Of a stretch of 64,000 nt of DNA, positions 16,819-24,680 are shown in pieces. Position numbers and translations under genes: made by a program. The DNA lies in contig WHTM01000009.1 in the NCBI GenBank assembly GCA_009377755.1, positions 90,632-154,631 of the forward strand. The letters run 5' to 3'. The notes below the pieces were generated by a model. That model was given only the letters and a program-made list of their open reading frames with translations. It did not search any database and was not told the origin of the DNA. The stretch is from Hyphomicrobiales bacterium (GTDB lineage: Bacteria; Pseudomonadota; Alphaproteobacteria; Rhizobiales; Xanthobacteraceae). Every line of letters starts with the position of its first letter. Position 1 is the stretch's first letter.

Positions 16819-17024
16819 GGCTGCACCTTGATGTTTCCGAGATGTTTCCGGCGGCTGGCGGGGTTATGAGGGTACGATGTCGAACCGCCGCTGCGTCGCA
16901 AAACCACACTAGAATGAATGCCGTGCGGTAACGAAGCATCAACTCGAATTAACACTAATCTTGAGTTATCCCGGCATACCCGCGGGCGCGCGGCCGCCTC
17001 CATGCCTGGAATCATAGGAGGTTG

Positions 17025-18200
17025 CTAGGCCGCGGCCAGGCGTTGCACCGGCGCCGCCACGCTCTCAGCCGCGATCTCGTCGCAGAACAGCCGTGCCTCC
17101 TCGCGCGCTGCCTCGGTCGCAAACCGCCGCAGCAGCGTCATCAGCGGTTCGATGTCGCCGAGCGCCGCGTCGGCGCATCGCGTCAAGACGCGCTCGATCA
17201 TCCGCCGTTTGAGCCGCGTGGCGCCGTCCACGTCGCCGACGAAGCCCGACGCCTGCATTGCTTCGATGACTTCGCGGAAGGCCGGATAGAGCGAGGGCGG
17301 CAGCCCCGCCTTGTGGTATAGCGCGCGAAAGCTGCCGCCGCCGCGGTCATGAACGATCGCCGAGACGCGCGCGAGCGTCAGGCCTGAGAGTTCCGCCAGC
17401 GCTTCCTCGAACAAGCGGGTGTTGCCGCAGAGGACCGCACGGAGCACGAGGCCGGCCGTGAGCTGCCCGCTGGCGCAGAGATGTCGGATCAGCGGCCGTA
17501 TCTCGTCCCCTGCCACTTGCGCTGCCAGCGCGACGGTGGCGCGCTCGCACGCCTCCTTGGCGATGCGCCGGGCGCGGTCGTCTTCCAGCCACTCGCGCGC
17601 GGCGACGAAGTCCGCAAGCGTCGCCGACAGCTTTGCGAGCATCGCTTGCCGGGTCGCGGCCGGCAGATCGGCGCGATCCGCTAGGGCTTCGCGAATGGCG
17701 GCGAGATGGCCGTGCCGCTCGACGATGCGGTCGAGCGAGAACGAGACGACGTCGGCATCGGGATTCTCGATCAGCACCAGGCAGGCGTGTGCGGTGCCGA
17801 CCTCGGCGACGGCGGCGGCGACGGCGCGCGGCAGTCCAAAGCGGCTCGCAATGGCCGCCTGGATCGCCGGCGAGCCGGTCGCGACGTGATCGACCAGATC
17901 GGCATCGACCAGGAGCGGCGAGCGTTCGAGGATCGTCGAGGCGATCTCCGGCTGATCGCCGGCCAACGCATACACCACCGCCGGCGGCGCCGCCTGACTG
18001 GCCGCGAAGACGTCGGCAAGCGCGCGCCTGACCAATGGGGACGGGTCGTCGAGCAGCATCAGCATCGCGCCTTCGGCCGCCGCCCGATCGTCGGGCGACA
18101 GATCCGAGTAGAGATAGGCGCGAGCAAGAGCGCTGGTGGCGTCGGCGCGATCGCCGGCAGAGGCGGTTCGCAGCCACTGAATGAACTGACGGACGATCAT
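17025..18200 (-). CDS. DUF2336 family protein
   Basis: 391 residues, all helical, leucine/alanine-rich with repeat-like helices (for example LSPDDRAAAEGAMLMLLDDP and PLVRRALADVFAAS) as in HEAT-like solenoids. The order of segments including ADRADLPAATRQAMLAKLSA and FRALYHKAGLPPSLYPAFRE matches the alphaproteobacterial DUF2336 family. Its function is not established; related proteins are linked to regulation. It stands alone, divergent from the MaoC gene, with the 289-bp upstream region between. Confidence 0.8.
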   Translation of the reverse strand: MIVRQFIQWLRTASAGDRADATSALARAYLYSDLSPDDRAAAEGAMLMLLDDPSPLVRRALADVFAASQAAPPAVVYALAGDQPEIASTILERSPLLVDADLVDHVATGSPAIQAAIASRFGLPRAVAAAVAEVGTAHACLVLIENPDADVVSFSLDRIVERHGHLAAIREALADRADLPAATRQAMLAKLSATLADFVAAREWLEDDRARRIAKEACERATVALAAQVAGDEIRPLIRHLCASGQLTAGLVLRAVLCGNTRLFEEALAELSGLTLARVSAIVHDRGGGSFRALYHKAGLPPSLYPAFREVIEAMQASGFVGDVDGATRLKRRMIERVLTRCADAALGDIEPLMTLLRRFATEAAREEARLFCDEIAAESVAAPVQRLAAA

Positions 18201-18334
18201 GGTGCTACCACATGATGGAAGCTACAAAGCTAGGAGCTGCCGGCGCACTGATCCGGCATGAATCACACTAATGGCGGACGCTTAACAAAGCCTTCACCAT
18301 AAAAGGAAGAATGACCGAGTGATTTCAGCGGCGC

Positions 18335-18442
18335 TCAGGACGTGCCGTCGAACAGGCCGCGAATGTTGCTGCGGCCGTTCTGGTAGAGCTCGCGCCGATC
18401 GACGCTATCGCGGCGCTCGGCGCCGTCGCGGCGTGTGACCAC
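18335..18442 (-). CDS. Possible small gene (35 residues)
   Basis: A short frame starting with GTG encodes arginine- and aspartate-rich RRDGAERRDSVDRRELYQ then GRSNIRGLFDGTS. Charge pattern and lack of internal stops over a frame opened by a stop just upstream suggest a real small protein, but no ribosome-binding site is evident and an ATG start is missing. It could also be the tail of a decayed gene. Confidence 0.3.
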   Translation of the reverse strand: MVTRRDGAERRDSVDRRELYQNGRSNIRGLFDGTS

Positions 18443-18489
18443 GGAATTGTGGTAAACGGCTTGTTAACGGCAGATCAGGGAGCGTTTCG

Positions 18490-18975
18490 ATGCAGCAGGA
18501 CACGGCCCTTCGGCACAAGCGCGGCGGCCTCTACTTTGAGGATTTCATCGCCGGCACGGTCTACGAGCACCGGCTCACCCGCACGGTGACGCAGATGGAC
18601 AACATGCTGTTCTCTAACATGACGCTCAATCCGCAGCCGCTGCACATCGACCGGCACTTCTGCGAACAGGAAACCGAATGGGGACAGCCGTTGATGAATT
18701 CCCTGTTCACGCTCGGGCTGATGATCGGCATCTCGGTCACCGACATCACCCTCGGCACCACCATCGCCAATCTCGGCATGACCGACGTACGCTTCCCCAA
18801 TCCGCTGTTCGAGGGCGACACCGTGCACTGCACAACCGAGGTGCTGGGCAAGCGCGAGTCGAAATCACGCCCTGGCGCGGGCGTCGTCGAGCTGCATCAC
18901 AAGACATTCAAGCAGGACGGAACGCTGGTCGCGGAATGCAAGCGCAGTGCCTTCATCCGCATGCGGCCGGCGTAA
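18490..18975 (+). CDS. MaoC-family (R)-hydratase / thioesterase-like protein
   Basis: 161 residues with the single-domain MaoC hot-dog fold. The conserved hydratase block reads LFSNMTLNPQPLHIDRHFCE, with asparagine/histidine positions typical of the active site, followed by EWGQPLMNSLFTLGLMIGIS. It most likely adds water to an enoyl- or mesaconyl-type CoA ester. The next gene, a CoA-ester lyase of the HpcH family, starts 3 bp later, a pairing typical of methylmalyl/mesaconyl-CoA chemistry. The start ATG lies shortly after a purine-rich AGGGAGCG. The pathway cannot be fixed from these two genes alone. Confidence 0.85.
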   Translation: MQQDTALRHKRGGLYFEDFIAGTVYEHRLTRTVTQMDNMLFSNMTLNPQPLHIDRHFCEQETEWGQPLMNSLFTLGLMIGISVTDITLGTTIANLGMTDVRFPNPLFEGDTVHCTTEVLGKRESKSRPGAGVVELHHKTFKQDGTLVAECKRSAFIRMRPA

Positions 18976-18978
18976 CCG

Positions 18979-19848
18979 ATGCGCTCACTGCTATTCATTC
19001 CGGGCGACAGCCCGCGCAAGCTCGACAAGGGACTGACCAGCGGCGCCGACGCGCTGCTGCTCGATCTCGAGGACTCGATCGCGCCCGAGGGCAAGGCGGC
19101 CGCGCGCGGGACGACGCTCGCCTTCCTGCGTGAGGCGCAGCCCGTGGCGCAGCGCCCTCGCCTCTACGTGCGCGTGAACGGGATCGAGACCGGGCTGATC
19201 GACGCCGACCTCGGCGCCGTGATGGCGGGCAAGCCCGACGGCATCCTGCTGCCGAAGGCGGAGGGCGGCGCTTCGGTCATCCACCTCGACGCCAAGCTCA
19301 CGGCGCGGGAAGCGATCCATGGGCTCGCCGACGGAAGCACCGCCATCGTTGCGCTGGCCACTGAAACCGCCAAAGCGATGTTCCACGCCGGCACCTATGC
19401 CGGCGCGAGCCGCCGCCTCACCGGCCTCACCTGGGGCGCCGAAGACTTGTCGGCGGAACTCGGTGCCGAGGCCAACCGCGACGCCGCCGGCAATTTCCTC
19501 GACCCCTACCGCCTTGCCCGCGCGCTGTGCCTGTTCGCCGCCGCCGCCGCGCAGGTGCCGGCGATCGACACGGTCTATGTCGACTTCCGCAACGAGACCG
19601 GGCTGCGGCGCGAATGCGAGGAGGCGCGTCGCGATGGATTCACCGGCAAGCTGGCGATCCATCCGGCGCAGGTACCAACCATCAACGAAGTGTTCACGCC
19701 GACGGCGGCGGCGGTCGCGCAGGCGCAGGCGATCGTCGATGCGTTTGCCGCCACGGCAGGCACCGGCGTCGTCGGCATCGGCGGCGTGATGTACGACCGC
19801 CCGCACCTGGCGAAGGCGCAGCAATTGCTGGCGCGGATGAAGAAATGA
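18979..19848 (+). CDS. HpcH/HpaI-type CoA-ester lyase (citrate lyase beta-like)
   Basis: 289-residue TIM-barrel enzyme that cleaves or condenses beta-hydroxyacyl-CoA esters (malyl-CoA, methylmalyl-CoA, citramalyl-CoA type). Signs are the opening RSLLFIPGDSPRKLDKG, the metal and substrate strand DALLLDLEDSIAPEGKAAAR, VRVNGIETG, the D-rich GILLPKAEGG and TWGAEDLSAELGAEANR with the conserved glutamate. It is tightly coupled to the MaoC hydratase upstream (3-bp gap), pointing to one two-step pathway. Which substrate cannot be decided from sequence. Confidence 0.88.
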   Translation: MRSLLFIPGDSPRKLDKGLTSGADALLLDLEDSIAPEGKAAARGTTLAFLREAQPVAQRPRLYVRVNGIETGLIDADLGAVMAGKPDGILLPKAEGGASVIHLDAKLTAREAIHGLADGSTAIVALATETAKAMFHAGTYAGASRRLTGLTWGAEDLSAELGAEANRDAAGNFLDPYRLARALCLFAAAAAQVPAIDTVYVDFRNETGLRRECEEARRDGFTGKLAIHPAQVPTINEVFTPTAAAVAQAQAIVDAFAATAGTGVVGIGGVMYDRPHLAKAQQLLARMKK

Positions 19849-19867
19849 TGTGCCCCGGACGCGCGCG

Positions 19868-20299
19868 TCACTTCGGCTTGTAAACCGCACCCGGGTCGAA
19901 CGCCTGATCGGCATCGCGGAACTCAAGCGTCACCGTCGCGCCGCTCTGGCCAATCGGCGCCGTGCGGTAGAAGCACGAGCGGCGTCCGGTGTGGCAGGCG
20001 CCCGGCCCTTCCTGCACCACCCTGATCCAGACCGCGTCCTGATCGCAGTCGACGCGCAGCTCGACGACGCGCTGGGTGTGGCCAGAGCTCTCGCCCTTGC
20101 GCCACAGCGCGCGGCGCGAGCGGCTGTAGTACCAGGCATCGCCCGAGGCAACGGTCCTGGCGAGCGACTCGGCGTTCATGTGCGCGACCATCAGCACCTC
20201 GCCGCTCGCCGCGTCGGTGGCGACGCAGGTGACGAGCCCATCGGTGTCGAAGCGGGGCTGCAGGATGAGGGATTCTTCGAGTTCAGATTTTGCCGCCAT
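19868..20299 (-). CDS. hisI: Phosphoribosyl-AMP cyclohydrolase
   Basis: Third step of histidine biosynthesis: opens the purine ring of phosphoribosyl-AMP. 143 residues from the ATG at 20299 (another ATG at 20314 adds MIGSV). The family blocks are all present: VLMVAHMNAESLARTV, GDAWYYSRSRRALWRKGESS, GHTQRVVELRVDCDQD and EGPGACHTGRRSCFYR, carrying the zinc cysteines and the GxxS-x5-loop. It is alone here, 158 bp after folE's stop on the same strand. Confidence 0.95.
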   Translation of the reverse strand: MAAKSELEESLILQPRFDTDGLVTCVATDAASGEVLMVAHMNAESLARTVASGDAWYYSRSRRALWRKGESSGHTQRVVELRVDCDQDAVWIRVVQEGPGACHTGRRSCFYRTAPIGQSGATVTLEFRDADQAFDPGAVYKPK

Positions 20300-20308
20300 G
20301 ACCGAGCC

Positions 20309-20428
20309 TATCAAAGCTCGTCATGGCCGGGCTTGTCCCGGCCATCCACGTCTTTGGTGATGCACGTCTTTGGTGATGCACCGCCGAAAGACGTGGATGC
20401 CCGGCACAAGGCCGGGCATGACGGAGAA
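20309..20428. repeat. Palindromic repeat with internal 16-bp duplication
   Basis: Arms CGTCATGGCCGGGCTTGTCC and GGCACAAGGCCGGGCATGACG pair across the interval between hisI and folE. Inside, ACGTCTTTGGTGATGC occurs twice in tandem (20348-20363, 20364-20379), followed by its partial complement. This is a dispersed palindromic repeat that has grown by a short duplication. Confidence 0.75.
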
Positions 20429-20457
20429 ATGGACGCGCGGCGCCCCCTCGATGCCGC

Positions 20458-21138
20458 TTATCGCTGCCCGGCGCGCACCAGGGTAACGAAGCGCACCTGC
20501 TCTTCCGGATTGTCGCGAAACATCCCGGTGAACTGGGTCGTGACCGTCGACGAACCCGCCTTCTCGACGCCACGCAGCGACATGCACATGTGCTCCGCCT
20601 CGATCATCACGGCGACGCCACGCGGCTTGAGGATTTCTTCGATCGCGGTCGCGACCTGCGAGGTCAGATGCTCCTGCGTCTGCAGGCGGCGTGCGTAGAC
20701 GTCGACCAGTCGCGCCAGCTTCGACAAGCCCACCACCCGCTCGATCGGCCGGTAGGCGATGTGCGCGTTGCCGATGAACGGCATCATGTGATGCTCGCAA
20801 TGCGAGTTGAAGCCGATGTCGCGCACCAGCACGAAATCCTCGTAGGTGCCGATCTCGGAGAACGTCCGGTCGAGCACATCGGCCGCGGATTCGCGGTAGC
20901 CGCGGTAAAGCTCCTCGTAGGCGCCGACGACGCGCTTCGGGGTATCGACCAGGCCCTCGCGTGCCGGATCGTCGCCGGCATAGGCGATCAAGACCCGGAC
21001 GGCGGCCTCCGCCTCGTCCCGCGACGGGCGCGGGGCGAGCGGCTGTGGCGCGGCGCGCAAGTGATCGGAAACCTTGTCGGGCTGGGCGGATTTGTCGGAC
21101 AATGGGCCTTTTGGCCACGGTTTGATGACGGCGTCCAT
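20458..21138 (-). CDS. folE: GTP cyclohydrolase I
   Basis: First enzyme of tetrahydrofolate synthesis, converting GTP to dihydroneopterin triphosphate. 226 residues from the ATG at 21138; an upstream reading frame to 21357 has no conserved sequence. Zinc and catalytic motifs are present: [40 protein letters not shown] and [14 protein letters not shown]. The N-terminal 40 residues are a variable lead. It shares a strand with hisI. The divergent gene is a NifU-like scaffold, 244 bp away. Confidence 0.96.
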   Translation of the reverse strand: MDAVIKPWPKGPLSDKSAQPDKVSDHLRAAPQPLAPRPSRDEAEAAVRVLIAYAGDDPAREGLVDTPKRVVGAYEELYRGYRESAADVLDRTFSEIGTYEDFVLVRDIGFNSHCEHHMMPFIGNAHIAYRPIERVVGLSKLARLVDVYARRLQTQEHLTSQVATAIEEILKPRGVAVMIEAEHMCMSLRGVEKAGSSTVTTQFTGMFRDNPEEQVRFVTLVRAGQR

Positions 21139-21382
21139 TACGGTCTCTCCGTTCGACCGGCACCACGTTACGGCACCGGGAGTGTCACCGGGTGGCCGCG
21201 TCGGACCCCGCCTCGGGCTCTCGCCCCTGCGGCATGGCCGCACGCTGCATTCCCTGGATGCATGACTGATCTTGCGACCGCCATGCGGTTGGCAACCCCG
21301 CGGCGATATCGCGCCGCGAGGCCAGTCCCTATATAATCTTCCGCAACTTGTCCGCAATCAAGGCATAGCCCCTATCCGTCCC

Positions 21383-21838
21383 ATGCTGAACGATGTCTAC
21401 AACGCCCGAATCCTGGAACTCGCCGGCAATATTCCGCGTCTCGGACGGTTGGCCGAGCCGGACGCGACCGCCACGGCGCATTCCAAGTTGTGCGGCTCGA
21501 CGGTCACGATCGACCTCAAGATGGACGGCGATACGGTCACCGACTTCGCCCACGCGGTGAAGGCCTGCGCGCTCGGGCAAGCCTCGTCGTCGATCATGGC
21601 GCGTCACGTGGTCGGCGCCAAGGCGGGCGAGCTGCGCGCCTTGCGCGACGGCGTGCGCAAGATGCTGAAGGAAAACGGCGCTCCGCCCGCCAACAGCGAA
21701 TGGGGCGACATCGCCGTGCTCGAACCGGTGCGCGACTTCAAGGCCCGCCACGCCTCGACCATGCTGACCTTCGACGCGGTGGTGGATGCAATAAACCAGA
21801 TCGAAGCCAAGCGGCGCGCGAAAGTCGCCGCGGAGTAG
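21383..21838 (+). CDS. NifU/IscU-like iron-sulfur scaffold protein
   Basis: 151 residues matching the N-terminal scaffold domain of NifU/SufU. Two of the three expected cysteines are clear (SKLCGSTVTI and VKACALGQASS); the third, normally in a K-C-A context near residue 130, is replaced by HASTML. This variant is widespread in alphaproteobacteria and may have a modified role or bind metal differently. Start ATG at 21383. It appears as a single gene downstream of a divergent folE promoter region. Confidence 0.82.
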   Translation: MLNDVYNARILELAGNIPRLGRLAEPDATATAHSKLCGSTVTIDLKMDGDTVTDFAHAVKACALGQASSSIMARHVVGAKAGELRALRDGVRKMLKENGAPPANSEWGDIAVLEPVRDFKARHASTMLTFDAVVDAINQIEAKRRAKVAAE

Positions 21839-21858
21839 CCGCATCGTCGCCGCGCCAC

Positions 21859-23166
21859 TCAGCGAACGCCGGCTTGTCCGGTGCGCACATTGGTGGCGTG
21901 CAGCGGACGACTGCCGCAACTCTCCTGCAACCGGGCGAAGGCCGGGCCGATGCCGCTGTTGCCGACGCGAATCGTCGTGCGTGCGTCGTTCGCACTCACC
22001 GTCGAGACCAGCAGCGCGCGATTGCCCGCCTCCGAGAAGTATCCGATGAACGACGCCGGGACGCTGCCGCGCGCCCGCGAGCTTACCTCGAACGACCGCG
22101 GAAGCGGTTCGGACCGCGTCACCTGCAGCGGCTCGGACTGAGCGCCGACCGACAACGTGACGGTCCTCACCGGTATCGCCGAGGCATTGGCGGCAAGCCG
22201 GCGCTCGCTGTAGTCGACTTGAACCGAGCCCGCCGTCTCGCCGCAGGCGAGCGTGATCTCGAAGCTGCCGAGTTCCACGCCTTCGATCGTCAGCGGGTGA
22301 CTGCGCACGATCACACGCTGCCCCGACCGCCGGTCCACGATCCACCCGCGTGCCGACGCGTCGTGGCCGCGCCGCGTACCGCCGATCACGGTTGGCGACG
22401 AAGCCGCCGTCCCACCTGCCGCAGCCGCCGTAACGCCCGCCGCTACAGACGGCGGAATCAATTGCGGACCGGCCTCCACCTGCATGCGCCGGATCTCGTC
22501 CCGGTTGAGAGCCCGCATCGGTTCCCACGGCGGTATCCGCAGCGAGAGTTCGAGAAAGTCAACGCTGGCTCCCATCTCGGCGGTGTATTGCGCCAAGCGG
22601 CCGATGTCGCGTTGCACGAGAACCAGATCCTCGGCGGAATAGGTCGCTGCAACGGCATCGTCGCGGCGATCACCGAGCCAGATCTGATGCACCAGAAGCC
22701 GCGCGCCGGCCGGGACGATGCGCGTCGTTCCGCTCAGCAACACGAAAACGCACATCGACTCACAGTCGGCATGCGGCGACAGCTTTGCGCGCCGTTCGCT
22801 GGACGCGGGCCCCGCCGGCAGCGCGATCGTCCTGCCGACGGTCGTCGTCATATCGAACCGGCGAATATGCCGGCCGAGCGCCATCGCTCCGTGCACCGAA
22901 CCGCCGCCGGAATCGAGCACCAGCGTCGCGCCGCGCAGATCATGCTCACGGGAGAAATCGGCGAAATCGTCGGGCGTCTCGGAGGTGATCGTTCCGATGG
23001 CGGAAATCCAGCTCCGACATTTCTCGCCGCAGATATCGGCCGGGCCCTCTTGCCGCAAATCAAACTGCATCGGCAGCGAGCGGGCGCCGGCTGCGCTGGC
23101 CTCGGCCAGGGCGGACGCTACGCACAGCGCAAACGCCAGCCCACCGACCAGGATACGGATCATCAT
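21859..23166 (-). CDS. Exported ClpP-like (crotonase-fold) protein with C-terminal domain
   Basis: About 435 residues. A signal peptide (IRILVGGLAFALCVASALAEA) targets it to the periplasm. The N-terminal half has the ClpP/crotonase-type fold pattern: LRGATLVLDSGGGSVHGAMA, then ADCESMCVFVLLSG with a serine at the nucleophile-like position, and ARLLVHQIWLG with the matching histidine. The C-terminal half (after about 245) is a separate beta-rich region. A serine-protease or degenerate protease role is plausible. The ATG at 23166 is preceded by GGGGGA; a slightly longer start at 23181 cannot be excluded. It is divergent from yidD. Confidence 0.7.
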   Translation of the reverse strand: MMIRILVGGLAFALCVASALAEASAAGARSLPMQFDLRQEGPADICGEKCRSWISAIGTITSETPDDFADFSREHDLRGATLVLDSGGGSVHGAMALGRHIRRFDMTTTVGRTIALPAGPASSERRAKLSPHADCESMCVFVLLSGTTRIVPAGARLLVHQIWLGDRRDDAVAATYSAEDLVLVQRDIGRLAQYTAEMGASVDFLELSLRIPPWEPMRALNRDEIRRMQVEAGPQLIPPSVAAGVTAAAAGGTAASSPTVIGGTRRGHDASARGWIVDRRSGQRVIVRSHPLTIEGVELGSFEITLACGETAGSVQVDYSERRLAANASAIPVRTVTLSVGAQSEPLQVTRSEPLPRSFEVSSRARGSVPASFIGYFSEAGNRALLVSTVSANDARTTIRVGNSGIGPAFARLQESCGSRPLHATNVRTGQAGVR

Positions 23167-23400
23167 TCCCCCATCGTCCAATCACCGCCCTTTGATTCCA
23201 CGAATTTCCGTGTCTCGGGTCGGATTGTCAGTCAGCAAGGAGCGGGCCAACTTCTTCCCCCAACATTCAAGATTACGGGCGACAAGCGCAGGCGGTCCAG
23301 AAAAATTCACTGGCCAGGGATAAACTGCCGCAGTGCTCCGCGAACGATGCACGCACTAAGGAAAAAATAGCGTAACATCAATGGTTTGGGTAGGAGTATC

Positions 23401-23769
23401 ATGATCCCGTCAAAATCCGAATCGAAGGTCCCCGGACTCGTACAGCAGGCGCCGCGGGCGGCGGCGCGGGCGATGGTCAAACTGTATCGATTCGGGATTG
23501 CACCCCTGATCGGGATGAACTGCCGGCATCTGCCGACTTGTTCCGAATATGCCGACGAGGCGCTCGCCCGCTACGGCCTCTGGGCTGGCGGCTGGATGAC
23601 CCTGGCTCGCCTGCTGCGCTGCCATCCCTGGGGCACATCCGGTCTCGATTTCGTGCCCCCGCAGCGGCCTTCAGGCGCCCATTGGTATTTTCCATGGCGC
23701 TACGGCCGCTGGCGTGGAACCAATGGTGCAACAGGTGCCCCGCAAACCGACCGCACTCCAGCCGGCTGA
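23401..23769 (+). CDS. yidD: Membrane protein insertion efficiency factor YidD
   Basis: 122 residues from the ATG at 23401, which has AGGAG upstream (GGGTAGGAGTATC). The family signature NCRHLPTCSEYADEAL, with its conserved cysteines, is followed by the amphipathic RYGLWAGGWMTLARLLRCHP and GLDFVP. YidD works at the inner membrane in support of YidC insertase. The usual neighbours rnpA/rpmH/yidC are not in this window; here it stands between an exported protein and an SDR. The C-terminal tail (FPWRYGRWRGTNGATG) is lineage-specific. Confidence 0.93.
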   Translation: MIPSKSESKVPGLVQQAPRAAARAMVKLYRFGIAPLIGMNCRHLPTCSEYADEALARYGLWAGGWMTLARLLRCHPWGTSGLDFVPPQRPSGAHWYFPWRYGRWRGTNGATGAPQTDRTPAG

Positions 23770-23807
23770 ACATAACAGCGGCCACCATAGGGAGGATCCG
23801 GAGAGCC

Positions 23808-24632
23808 ATGCGACTTGACGGCAAAACCATCCTGATCACCGGATCGACCGACGGGGTCGGCCAGCGCGTGGCAGAACGGCTCGGCGCCATGGGCGCACGC
23901 GCGCTGGTCCATGGGCGCGACCATGGGCGCGGCGCCCGCGTCGTCGACGATCTCCACGCAGCAGGCGCCGAGGCAATCTTCTATCCGGCCGATCTGGCGT
24001 CGCTCGCCGAGGTGCGCCGCCTGGCCGACACAATACGCAACGACCACGACCGGCTCGACGTGCTCGTTAACAATGCCGGCATCGGCTCCGGCGGACGGTG
24101 GGCGATGCGCCAGGTGAGCGCCGACGGACACGAGCTGCGGTTTGCGGTGAACTATCTCGCCGGCTTCCTGCTCACCGCCCTGCTGCTGCCGATGCTCCGC
24201 ACCAGCACGCCGGCGCGTATCGTCAACGTTGCGTCGGCCGGCCAGTATCCCATCGACTTCGACGACGTGATGATCACCCGCGGCTACTCCGGCGGGCGTG
24301 CCTATACCCAGAGCAAGCTTGCCCAGATCATGTTCAGTTTCGATCTCGCTCAGCGCCTGAACAACACCGGCGTCACGGTCACCTGCCTGCATCCCGCGAC
24401 GTACATGGACACGACCATGGTACGCCAGGCCGGCACGACCCCGCTCAGCAGCGTCGACGACGGCGCCGATGCGATCATCAATCTCGCGGTCGCACCGGAG
24501 CTCGAAGGCTGCACCGGGCTGTATTTCAACCGGCTACAGGAGGCGCAGGCGAACCCGCAAGCCTATGACCAGACGGCAAGAGCGACATTGCGCGATCTCA
24601 GCCTGCGGCTGACGGGCCTCGCCCCGGCATAG
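23808..24632 (+). CDS. SDR family oxidoreductase
   Basis: 274 residues, classical short-chain dehydrogenase/reductase (retinol dehydrogenase-like group). Cofactor motif TGSTDGVG near residues 11-18, NNAGIG, and catalytic serine and YTQSK. A long insert after the catalytic loop (SAGQYPIDFDDVMITRGYSG) resembles eukaryote-type RDH members. ATG at 23808 is preceded by GGAGGATCCGGAGAGCC. Substrate unknown. It is 38 bp after yidD, probably co-oriented by chance. Confidence 0.85.
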   Translation: MRLDGKTILITGSTDGVGQRVAERLGAMGARALVHGRDHGRGARVVDDLHAAGAEAIFYPADLASLAEVRRLADTIRNDHDRLDVLVNNAGIGSGGRWAMRQVSADGHELRFAVNYLAGFLLTALLLPMLRTSTPARIVNVASAGQYPIDFDDVMITRGYSGGRAYTQSKLAQIMFSFDLAQRLNNTGVTVTCLHPATYMDTTMVRQAGTTPLSSVDDGADAIINLAVAPELEGCTGLYFNRLQEAQANPQAYDQTARATLRDLSLRLTGLAPA

Positions 24633-24680
24633 CCTCGTGGTTGCAAGCGCGACGACACCTGTTGCGTTCAGCTTGCCTTA

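Noticed and set aside
16815..17015. 66-codon frame ending with GTGA overlap at the flavoprotein start
   Set aside because: Composition is low-quality and no ribosome-binding site is seen; the overlap is probably chance.
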